DNA of 64,000 nt from JAPOKJ01 sp031421635. GTDB taxonomy: Bacteria > Pseudomonadota > Gammaproteobacteria > Burkholderiales > Burkholderiaceae_E. The notes beneath the pieces were generated by a model. The model had not been told where the DNA came from and did no database searches. It saw only the letters and a program-made list of their open reading frames with translations. This document shows positions 53,075-60,913 of this stretch, in pieces; within the stretch, counting starts at the first letter, position 1; each line of letters starts with the position of its first letter. Location of the stretch: contig JANOPA010000007.1 of the NCBI GenBank assembly GCA_031421635.1, forward strand, positions 11,864-75,863, in the 5' to 3' direction. Made by a program: the position numbers and the translations under genes.

Positions 53075-53878
53075 TCAATAGCCGCTTTTCTGCGCTGCTT
53101 GGGTCGGCATCATCGGTGTCCAACCCTTGAGCGTGTTGACTTCGGACTTCACAAAGTTGGCCATTGCAGTGCGATCTTGCACCAGCATGATCATCTGAAA
53201 GCCCTGATCGATCGAGCGCTGCGAAAAGCGCGAGCTGCCAGTGTGCATCGCGGCGACCACATTATGCTTTTGGCAGGTTGCCAAAATTTTCGCGACCGTC
53301 GCAAGATGTTTCGGATCTTCGTTGTCCATCACTGGCGGCAACCCCAAAGACAAGGCCAGGTCGGTCGGGCCGATGTAAGCCGCGTCGACACCCGGAGTGG
53401 AGATGATCTCCTCCATCTTCTCGATGCCCTCGGCGGTCTCGATCATCACGATGCACAACATTTCGGTGTTCGCATGCTTCTGGTAGTCGGAGCCGCCATA
53501 CATCATGGCGCGTATCGGGCCGTTACTACGGATGCCGAGCGGCGGATAACGACAGGCAGCGACCGCGCGCTCGGCCTCGGCGCGGTTACTGACCATCGGC
53601 ACGATCACACCGTAGGCGCCAGCGTCGAGCACCTTCATGATCATCGACGGTTCGTTCCACGGTACTCGCACCAAAGGGGTCACCGAAGTGGTTGAAATCG
53701 CGGTCAGCAAGTTCACGGTGTCCGAGTAATCGATGCAGCCATGCTGCATATCAACGCATAGCCAATCGAGGCCCGAATGCGCCATGGTTTCAGCAGCGAG
53801 TACGTGGGGAATCGACAAAAACCCACCGACGGCGGTTTTGCCTTCACGCCAAAGTTGTTTGAGTCGGTTCATGCGCAT
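53075..53878 (-). CDS. HpcH/HpaI-family aldolase
   Basis: Class II, metal-dependent aldolase of 267 residues, related to 2-dehydro-3-deoxyglucarate aldolase and 4-hydroxy-2-oxoheptanedioate aldolase. Motifs are SGLDWLCVDMQHG, TPLVRVPWNEP, MIETAEGIEKMEEI (metal-site Glu) and AAYIGPTDLALSLG (metal-site Asp). The ATG at 53878 is chosen because GGAG lies seven bases before it. The gene looks intact although it lies between two pieces of IS91 transposase and next to an exbD fragment, so it may have arrived with them. The substrate is a hydroxy-oxo acid, not further defined. Confidence 0.9.
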   Translation of the reverse strand: MRMNRLKQLWREGKTAVGGFLSIPHVLAAETMAHSGLDWLCVDMQHGCIDYSDTVNLLTAISTTSVTPLVRVPWNEPSMIMKVLDAGAYGVIVPMVSNRAEAERAVAACRYPPLGIRSNGPIRAMMYGGSDYQKHANTEMLCIVMIETAEGIEKMEEIISTPGVDAAYIGPTDLALSLGLPPVMDNEDPKHLATVAKILATCQKHNVVAAMHTGSSRFSQRSIDQGFQMIMLVQDRTAMANFVKSEVNTLKGWTPMMPTQAAQKSGY

Positions 53879-54020
53879 GAAGATTCTCCAAAAGTGAGTT
53901 AAGCAGTCGATTTCCGACACTGTACTGCACCTTGGAGCGGCGGCCGGGCTCTCGGCGTCGATTTTCTCTCGCACTCAGGGTGGCGCCCAGCACGCCATGG
54001 CGTGTCTCGGGTTGGCCTGA

Positions 54021-54274
54021 TGCGCCGTGGGGTGGGCGAAGCTACTGATGCGGGTATTTAGCTACGACATAACTTACAAGCAAGTTAGTCTTCGCCGAAA
54101 CTTCGTTTTAACCTGGACCTTGAACATTGCCCGAACTGTGGTGGTGAGCTGAAGGTGATTGCGGCGATCCTTGAACGACCGGCGCTTGAGAAGATACTCG
54201 CGCACGTGCGCCTTGATGCCGGGCCCCCACCACGCTCACCCGCCCGTGGGCAGATGCCACTTCAAGACTTCTGA
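54021..54274 (+). pseudogene. IS91-family transposase, C-terminal remnant
   Basis: The plus-strand frame gives VGWAKLLMRVF, a 50-bp insert (54060-54109), then NLDLEHCPNCGGELKVIAAI, ending at the stop at 54272-54274. The CPNCGGELK zinc-ribbon and IAAILE tail are typical of the C-terminus of IS91-family transposases. The upstream part is missing. Copy A (52302-52694) is an N-terminal piece in the same orientation, so the two may be the ends of one element whose centre was replaced by the exbD-aldolase segment. Confidence 0.75.
54060..54109. repeat. 50-bp palindromic insert, copy C
   Basis: Exactly 50 bases lie between codon TTT (Phe of RVF) and codon AAC (Asn of NLDLEHC). The core AACTTACAAGCAAGTT and the tail AACTTCGTT match copies A and B, although it sits about 50 codons from the transposase C-terminus rather than next to the HUH motif. 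The last three bases of the insert are TTT, the same as the codon just before it, giving TTT-47 bases-TTT. Confidence 0.85.
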
Positions 54275-54522
54275 CCCAAAAATCAGACCCGATCGCCTAG
54301 AATAAAGTGACTTGCCAGCCAGGGTCAGGCCGAATGACGTAGATAGAGCTGCGCCCGAATCAAGGAGCTTTCGATAAACTGTGGCAGAAGGCACCGCGTG
54401 AGCCGCAATGGCAGGGACTTGCGGCGATAATGCCAGGCGCGCACCACCTAGGTAAGCTTTCAAGGATCGCAATTTGATGAATCAGACCCCGCCTGACCCC
54501 GCATACTTAGGCAATCAGTTGA

Positions 54523-55173
54523 AAAAAGCTCTTTGAAAAGCCTATGCCCCGACCCATTTATGAGGGTTATGGTCTGACTGAATGTTCGCCATTTGCTTGC
54601 TATAACGATCTTGTTGCACATCGCTTTGGTTCAGTGGGTCAGGCCGTCGAAGCTTTCGAACTGGCCATTCATGATGAGATGGGCCATGAAGTGCCGCGCG
54701 GCACCTGGGGTGAGATTGTCTTCAAGGGGCCGGGTGTGATGAAGGGCTATTGGAACATGCCGGAAGAAACACGGCAGGCCTTGCGCGGCGGCTGGCTGCA
54801 TTCTAGCGATATCGGTCGTATGGACGAAGACGGTTATGTTTTTATTGTGGACCGCGTCAAGGACATGATCAATGTCACTGGCTTCAAGGTCTGGCCTGCC
54901 GAAGTGGAGCAATATCTCTACAAGCTGGAGGCCATTCAGGAAGTTGCGCTCTATGGCATCGCGCACCCTGAAAAAGGCGAGCAAGTGGCCATCGCTATTG
55001 TTATCAAGCCGGGTCATCGCTTGAGCGTAGACGAGGTGCTTGCTTACTGCAAGGAACATCTTGCGGCTTACAAGTTTCCTGCTCTCGTCGAGATTGTTCG
55101 AGCCTTGCCCAAGAGTGCGACTGGCAAGATCTTAAAACGCGTCTTGAGAGAAATAGTAAAGTTCCCGACTTAG
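54523..55173 (+). pseudogene. Acyl-CoA synthetase, C-terminal fragment
   Basis: An AMP-forming ligase (ANL family) that has lost about its first 300 residues. It begins near KKLFEKPMPRPIYEGYGLTE, and a TGA lies in frame just upstream. It retains the A7-A8 region HSSDIGRMDEDGYVFIVDR, the hinge MINVTGFKVWPAEVEQYL, and the A10 lysine in PKSATGKILKRVL. The nucleotide-binding P-loop of the N-terminal domain is absent, so it cannot be active alone. An ATG at 54544 could allow translation of the small C-terminal domain. It borders IS91 debris on the left and the phosphoesterase gene on the right. Confidence 0.8.
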
Positions 55174-55188
55174 AATTCCGGTTAATAT

Positions 55189-58100
55189 TCAACGAATAGT
55201 GCGGCCTCTCGGGGTCAACAAATTGGCCATCACATTGCCGTGATGCGTGGCGTCCATCTGGGCGACTTTTGCATCAAACAATACATTGGGTCGGCCGCCG
55301 ACACGTCTGGATTTAAGGTTGATGCCGAGTGCGCTCGCCAGTTCGGCGTTGGGCATGATGCGGGGAATGGTTCGGGTCAATGCCTGCCCCAGATGATTTC
55401 CCCACTGCACCCTTTTGCCGAAGGCCCCAAAGTAACTGCTTTGAATGGCGCGGCGATTATGCAGAAGTACGGTCTTGAGTACGGAGGTGTGATCGAACAC
55501 GGTGTGCTCGGCAGCGACGTCCACAAAAGGTGAGATGACCATCGACGGTACGCGTACACCCATACAGGCGGGGGCTTCGGGGTGAAGCTTGGGAATGACG
55601 CTTATTCCGTCGGGACCCCGGAATTTGTGATCGCCCAAGACCGTACCCGGGGGGGCAATGTGATCAAAGAAACCACCGTGTTCGTCGTAAGTGATGACCA
55701 GCATGACGTCTTTCAGCCGGTCCGCTTTGACAAAGCTGCCGATTACTTCGCGGATGAAATCCTGTCCGGCCTGAACACTCATTGGCGGGTGATCATCATT
55801 ACCGAAGAAAAACGAGGGTTCAATCACCATGAATCGCGGGAGCGTTGTCTCGTGAAGCACGGCGTCCAGATCTCCAATCGGGCGAATCTTCTGCGTCTCA
55901 AGCCGGTAACGGTCATACATGCGCAGGGTCGAGTAGTCGCTTTCAAACGCCATCCAACTCACACCATGATACGAAAGAACGTCCATGATCGAACGGTCCT
56001 TCAGATAACCCAAGCCCGGGTCACCCACGTGGAAGTTGTACAGACTGGGTACATCGCCTTGCAGCGCGGCCAAACGATTGGGGTGAGTGCCTGCGGGCAA
56101 GGCTGCATACCAGTTGTCGCATACCGAAAAATGACGAGCCAGTACGCTGTAAGTCGGCAGGTCCGGCATTTGAAAGTAACTCAATACCAAATGAGACGCG
56201 TCTGAGCTACGCGAAAAATCGCGAACGAACCCTTTCATTTCTCCGGTGCCTTTTCCTTCTTCCGTGCCATTGCCGATTTGAAACAAGGTGTGGTCAAGGT
56301 TGTGGCTGGGGTCAAGCCAATGACCATCGATATAAATCAGACTCTTGTCCAGTCCCAGCGATGTTCGTGGCATGGGGAACACAGGATGTCCGAAGCCAGG
56401 GCCGGGTGGATTGGAATAGCTCGTGGGCACACTGGCGTAACCCCTTCCAGGTAGCTCGCTGGCCAGGTTGTAAAACATGTGATCGAAGGACCTGTTTTCC
56501 ATCATGATCAGCACGATGGACTTGTGCTGGTCAAGGCGCCCCAGTGTTTCCGGGTTGCTGACAATGAAGTCCTCAGGCAGAGACACGGGAGTTTCGGGGT
56601 CGAGCGTGCCGCCTGTGGTGGTGGCAACTTCACCGGGCACGATCAGACGCGCCATACTGGTCAACTCTGTAACATTCACAGGCCGGGCGGGCTCAATATA
56701 CCCAGGTTGCATGGTCACTGCATCAAGTTCCGGAGTGACGACCCCTCCACGCAGTCGCGGGCGATTGCGTGGAGGCTCGTTTATAGTGACGCTGTAGTAC
56801 GCGACGTTCAGCATCTCGCCGTCTACCGTGGCGGAGTGCGCGTAGCTTTGGTATCCGAGGAACCGTCCTATTGATTCCTTCAAGAGCGCAGCGAAAGGCT
56901 CCTTGTGTTTACGAAGTTCGGCGTTGATGATCTGATCAAGATCAACCTCGTCATCGCCACCAAAAATGGCCATGAAGGCGCCCACACCAATAGCGATGAT
57001 GCCCAGAGGGGCAAGAATGGACGTGGCCAACACCAAGCCAACAGCAACCAGCCCGATACCCAGTTTGAAATATAGTGGTGAAAGGTCGACTGACAGGGTA
57101 GAAACAAACTTCACAGGCTGGAGATACTCGTCGAATATGACGCCCAACTGCGGAAACAGGTTGTTGATCTGCGCCGCTTCCCCGATGAATTTGATGTCGA
57201 TATTTTCTTGCGAGAAAAGCCCTTCGATCACCAGAGCGAGATGGGTCTCCTGGTGCTGGCTCACACTTTGGATGCGGGAGTCAAACAACGACGCTGCCTT
57301 GTTTTTCTTGCCGATGAGGTAATTGCGAACATTGTTGTCGTGAGATTGAGCGATAAGTTGATTCCAGCCTGCCAAGGTGTCGGTCTTGCGCTCAAGCAAC
57401 AAACTCTTGTAGTTGCGAACGGACATCAGTTTTGCTGAAAGCGGTCGGAACGTTGGGGCAGAAGTCAGAACCGAACCCACGATGCCTGGCAGGGAGAATG
57501 CCTGGTCGCCTACCAGGACTGAAAAGGGGTAGGTAAAAGCGGCTGTGACGACGCCTGACGAAAATCCGATATTCGGAGCCAATTTCGCCATCGCCACTTT
57601 TGCCAGGCGATTGAAAAGAGGCAGTGAAAAGCGCCCCTTGAGGAGTGATGTCGATGCAAAACTTGCAGAAAGCGAAATGTGCAGGAAGAGCGAAACGGCA
57701 TTGATGTTTTTGACACTGATGCGCCACCATCCGCGGTATTCGCGCAAATCCACGGCAATCCGGCCTACAACCTCCTGAGGGGGCCACTGGTCGATCTCGC
57801 TGGCCTTTGGATTGATGTAGGTGAGCGCAGGTTTGGGAGCCGGTGGTGTCAGGACAATTTCAAAAGGCACAATTGGGTCCGGAAGATCGGGCGGGGGAAA
57901 TACCGGTGGTATTTCCAGATCCCAGTCCCCGCCTCTTGGGATGTCTGGTAGTCGCATGCGCGCCATGACACCCGGGATAGGGCCTGGTTCCCCAAAGACA
58001 TCGGTCGGGCGGGTCGGGGAAGGGTCGATCACTCGGGCGGTGGTCAGCAAGCTGCCAAGGTCGCGGTGTCCAACGGACAATGAAATCGGGAAGTTATGGA

Positions 58101-58245
58101 CATAGAACTCAAACTCGAGAGATTGTCCCGGCGGTAAAGCCGCCTCCTTCGATGTCCGTGTGTACTGCTTGACGAAGTTCACTTGGTCCGCGTAAATCTG
58201 CGGTGTCAAGGCTTCGGTCAGACCCAGAATACCTTCGTTAGACAT
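55189..58245 (-). CDS. Phospholipase C-type phosphoesterase with a large unrecognised N-terminal region
   Basis: A 1018-residue protein. Residues of about 570-960 match the phosphoesterase family of non-hemolytic phospholipases C and acid phosphatases: VLIMMENRSFDHMF (about 577), AGTHPNRLAALQG (about 718), and ITYDEHGGFFDH (about 851), which together supply the metal and nucleophile region. Residues 1-560 are not recognised. They include a Pro-rich stretch (about 115-140), a beta-type segment around GWWRISVKN (about 172), and a 30-residue hydrophobic stretch (about 395-429, LVAVGLVLATSILAPLGIIA). No N-terminal signal peptide is seen, unlike classical PlcN. GGAGAG precedes the ATG at 58245. 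It lies between an acyl-CoA synthetase fragment and an IS3 fragment. It may act on phospholipids or as a delivered toxin; this is inference. Confidence 0.8.
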   Translation of the reverse strand: MSNEGILGLTEALTPQIYADQVNFVKQYTRTSKEAALPPGQSLEFEFYVHNFPISLSVGHRDLGSLLTTARVIDPSPTRPTDVFGEPGPIPGVMARMRLPDIPRGGDWDLEIPPVFPPPDLPDPIVPFEIVLTPPAPKPALTYINPKASEIDQWPPQEVVGRIAVDLREYRGWWRISVKNINAVSLFLHISLSASFASTSLLKGRFSLPLFNRLAKVAMAKLAPNIGFSSGVVTAAFTYPFSVLVGDQAFSLPGIVGSVLTSAPTFRPLSAKLMSVRNYKSLLLERKTDTLAGWNQLIAQSHDNNVRNYLIGKKNKAASLFDSRIQSVSQHQETHLALVIEGLFSQENIDIKFIGEAAQINNLFPQLGVIFDEYLQPVKFVSTLSVDLSPLYFKLGIGLVAVGLVLATSILAPLGIIAIGVGAFMAIFGGDDEVDLDQIINAELRKHKEPFAALLKESIGRFLGYQSYAHSATVDGEMLNVAYYSVTINEPPRNRPRLRGGVVTPELDAVTMQPGYIEPARPVNVTELTSMARLIVPGEVATTTGGTLDPETPVSLPEDFIVSNPETLGRLDQHKSIVLIMMENRSFDHMFYNLASELPGRGYASVPTSYSNPPGPGFGHPVFPMPRTSLGLDKSLIYIDGHWLDPSHNLDHTLFQIGNGTEEGKGTGEMKGFVRDFSRSSDASHLVLSYFQMPDLPTYSVLARHFSVCDNWYAALPAGTHPNRLAALQGDVPSLYNFHVGDPGLGYLKDRSIMDVLSYHGVSWMAFESDYSTLRMYDRYRLETQKIRPIGDLDAVLHETTLPRFMVIEPSFFFGNDDHPPMSVQAGQDFIREVIGSFVKADRLKDVMLVITYDEHGGFFDHIAPPGTVLGDHKFRGPDGISVIPKLHPEAPACMGVRVPSMVISPFVDVAAEHTVFDHTSVLKTVLLHNRRAIQSSYFGAFGKRVQWGNHLGQALTRTIPRIMPNAELASALGINLKSRRVGGRPNVLFDAKVAQMDATHHGNVMANLLTPRGRTIR

Positions 58246-58509
58246 GGCGAACTCTCCGTTCAATGTGCTATGACGTGGCTTCGGTCAACTATATCGCATT
58301 GGGCTTTCGGCCGCTTGTCAATTTCAGTGGTTTTCAGGCGATCTTCTGGCCGTCACTGCTGTGGCTGCGCTGCGCCGCCGCTTGGCACCTGCTCGGGGAC
58401 CGAAGGCGATTCGGCAAACACGCTAGCCCTTGTGCAGCGGTCTGAGCGCACGGGCTCCATAAGTTGTCGAGTCTCACACCGCGGACCGCCTCGTCAAGTC
58501 GTGTCCCAG

Positions 58510-59237
58510 CGTGATCTCTTGGCTGATGAACTCTGGACCGTTATCGCTTCGGATTACTAAGGGCAGATCTCGCCGCTCGATGATCTGATTGAGCGCCCTG
58601 ATCACTCTGACCGAGGGCCAGGAGAAATCGATCTCGTTGGCCAGTGCTGCTCGGTTGAAGTCGTCGATGACATTGCACCGACTGAAGTTGCGGCCATCCT
58701 CAAGCTGATCATGCATGAAGTCCATCGACCAAACAAGATTCTTGGCGATAGGCACGACCATAGCTTCGGGCCTATCTCGATCAAGCCGTCGCTTAGGCAT
58801 GACCTCAAATTTAACTCCAGCTCCCTGTAGACCCGATAAACGCGTTTGTGGTTCCATTTGACACCCTTCGCGTTTCTCAAATACAGCAAACAAAGTCCAA
58901 AGCCCCAATTGCGCTGCGCGTGAGTCAGGCGAAGCAGCCAACCAGCGATCTCTAGGCGTCGAGATGGCCTTACCACTTTTTTGCGATAGCGTCGCTCACA
59001 ATCTCGGCCTTTAGATTCTCTTCCAGATACATTTTCTTGAACCGCCGATTCCGCTCCTCTAGCTCACGCATGCGCGACAGCATCGAGGTGTCCAAGCCGC
59101 CGAACTTAGCCCGCCAACGATAAAGCATCGCCATGCTTGCGCCGAGCTCTCGCGCCAAATCCTGCACCGCAACCCCAGTCTCGCCCCGCTTGAGGGCTGC
59201 CATGATCTGGCTGTTGGTGAATCTTGATTCGTTTCAT
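58510..59237 (-). pseudogene. IS3-family insertion sequence remnant (orfA and part of orfB)
   Basis: orfA starts at the ATG at 59237 (MKRIK), but one extra base shifts the frame before SQIMAALKRGETGVAVQDL. The rest encodes a helix-turn-helix (ASMAMLYRWRAKFGGLD) and a leucine-zipper-like segment up to 58970. orfB overlaps it and carries NHKRVYRVYREL, then, after another frameshift, VWSMDFMHDQLEDGR (first catalytic Asp) and IRSDNGPEFISQE (second Asp). The final Glu region is missing: similarity ends near 58510. The element is dead. Inverted repeats were not identified. Confidence 0.8.
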
Positions 59238-59311
59238 CGTAGAACTTCCTTATTAGTTGAAATTCTACTTCGGCGTTCACCGTTGTTGTGGGGGGATTAC
59301 CCCCAAAGAAG

Positions 59312-59730
59312 TTACTTGATAACGCCGTTGGGAAAAGCCTTGGCCTTCAATGCCCACAGCCAGAAAAACAGTATGAGTACCACCAGCCCCAAGCCAGCGA
59401 CGCTGAGGCCTAACTTGTCGAGTTCGATCGCCGGAATCCAGGCCTTCAGGATGTTGTACGCGGCGTACCGTGTACGACATCGCGACAATCACCCAACCGA
59501 GCGTGCGCCGAAATCGCCGACCGGCCGCCGGGCCTTGAGCGCTGCGGCGTATCCGACAGATCAAACGGCCATCAATCGAATCGGTAATCACCATGCCGGC
59601 GGTGAACACCAAGCCCGCGAGAAACGCGGCAACAACGCCACCGTTACTACTTGCGACGTAGCCCCAGGCCGACGCCTGGGTGGCGGTATCAAAAACACTC
59701 GCAAACAAAACGCCAATGAACACTGTCGGT
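59312..59730 (-). pseudogene. NiCoT-family nickel/cobalt transporter, C-terminal fragment with frameshift
   Basis: The minus strand encodes GVLFASVFDTATQ and FTAGMVITDSIDG, which match the signature helices of HoxN/NixA-type permeases. The frame breaks near 59465. In the next frame the sequence continues YNILKAWIPAIELDKLGLSV into a final hydrophobic helix (GLGLVVLILFFWLWALKAKA), with a stop at 59312. The N-terminal metal-selecting helices are absent. It is therefore both truncated and frameshifted, lying between the IS3 remnant and a cytochrome fragment. Confidence 0.65.
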
Positions 59731-59979
59731 GTAGAGCTCCTTGTCACCAAGGCTTTGTCAATTTAACTTTACCATGACGAATCAAAATACGAACGACGCA
59801 GGAACTCATGCGACGCTCCCACACATTTATTCCAATCCGCAAAGCGCTACGTCAAGACCAACCTGTGATTCGATGCACTAAGTGTATGACGGTAATTTCT
59901 GAAGTGGTTGTTGATCGCTGAAAAACTGGAAAGAAATTGATGAATGACGGGTATGATCTTAGTCCTAGAATTGAGTGAG

Positions 59980-60603
59980 TCACTGAGTCACCGCAGGTGT
60001 TAAGGCCTTGAAATGCAGGTATAGCGCTTGAACATCGGTGTCACTGAGTTCTCTGAGCGACAGGAACGGCGTGACGCCGCTGACCTCACTCCCGTCGGGA
60101 CGCTTCCCCGTTCGCAGCATCGCTGCAAACGATTGCACATCTAGATACTTTGACATCGCGCTGTCTGCGCCGGGCGTGAGTTTAGATGCAGGCGGCCAGT
60201 CGGGAGGTGCGCCGGGAACTTTGCCCCCGGCGAAGTTTGAACCATGGCATCCAATACAAGCGTTGGCGACATAGCTGCCGTGTTGTACCGTGACCCCTTC
60301 GGGGATGGGTGCTGTAGGCGGCAAACGATGATCGATCTTCGCCGCTGCATCCTTTATCAAGCCCAGACCGAATAGCACTTTCATCGGCAAGGGAACGAGA
60401 ATCTCAGAACTGACGCCTGCGACCGGCGGCATTTGCCGCATGTAGGCAACCATCGCGCTGAGATCGAGATCTGTGAGACGAGCATAGTCTTCACTCGGCA
60501 TGATTATTACGGGTTGGCCGTTGGGTTTCACTCCATGCCTGATGGTTCGTATCCAGTCAATATCGCCATAGCTTGAAACCAAGCTGTTTGTCTGGTTGAT
60601 CAC
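59980..60603 (-). pseudogene. Cytochrome c, N-terminally truncated by IS91
   Basis: The frame gives the tail of a first cytochrome domain (DWIRTIRHGVKPNGQPVIIM and MVAYMRQMPP), then a complete second domain with heme site CIGCH (about residue 115) and GKRPDGSEVSGVTPF. The expected N-terminus with signal peptide and first CxxCH is missing. Similarity is lost just where the IS91 transposase sequence begins on the other strand (about 60592), so the IS91 junction cut the gene. Without an export signal it should not be functional. It resembles dehydrogenase-associated cytochromes such as the triheme protein at 34543, but is a different gene. Confidence 0.75.
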
Positions 60604-60868
60604 CTGATACCGCAGGTGCCGGTGCGTCAGTGGGATCTTTCGCTACCGATTCCTCTTCGCCTACTTCTGGCCGCGCAGCCTGAGTTAATTACGCCAGTCT
60701 TGCAAGTGGTGCAGCGCGTGCTTTCGCGCTATCTGCTTGGGCAGGCAGGCCTGAAGGCAGGCGAGGGTGATTGTGGCTCCGTGACGCTGATTCAGAGATT
60801 TAGTTCCGACATAACTTGCAAGCAGTTTAGTCTACTCTGCAACTTCGTTGTGGCTCAGCCGCCAACCT
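60592..60868 (+). pseudogene. IS91-family transposase remnant (copy B), part before the recombinase element
   Basis: Reads LVDHLIPQVPVRQWDLSLPI through GSVTLIQRF, then a 50-bp insert (60802-60851), then GSAANL up to the junction at 60868. The zinc-finger start present in copy A is absent, so the left end is truncated at the cytochrome gene. Over 62 aligned codons it differs from copy A by about 33 bases but only 6 residues. The gene continues after the recombinase element at 63456. Confidence 0.85.
60802..60851. repeat. 50-bp palindromic insert, copy B
   Basis: Same position as copy A, between TTT (Phe of QRF) and GGC (Gly of GSAAN). It has three differences from copy A, two of which fall in the right arm of the hairpin (CAAGTT becomes CAGTTT), and it ends in the same AACTTCGTTGT. 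The 47/50 identity is clearly higher than that of the flanking transposase DNA (about 82 percent by hand count). Confidence 0.85.
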
Positions 60869-60913
60869 AAAGATGCAGCCATAATACCCCCAGTGTACAA
60901 GTGATTGATTTCA

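Noticed and set aside
54236..54472. A 78-codon minus-strand frame after the IS91 C-terminal remnant
   Set aside because: It starts within transposase remnant DNA, no domain was recognised, and no ribosome site was seen. The stretch 54275-54522 is left without a call.
55582..56205. A 207-codon plus-strand frame opposite the phosphoesterase domain
   Set aside because: It covers the strongly conserved phosphoesterase motifs on the other strand and shows no homology of its own.
58263..58509. Possible reading frames between the phosphoesterase start and the IS3 remnant
   Set aside because: Short frames in several phases, none with recognisable motifs. The stretch probably holds the phosphoesterase promoter and IS debris.
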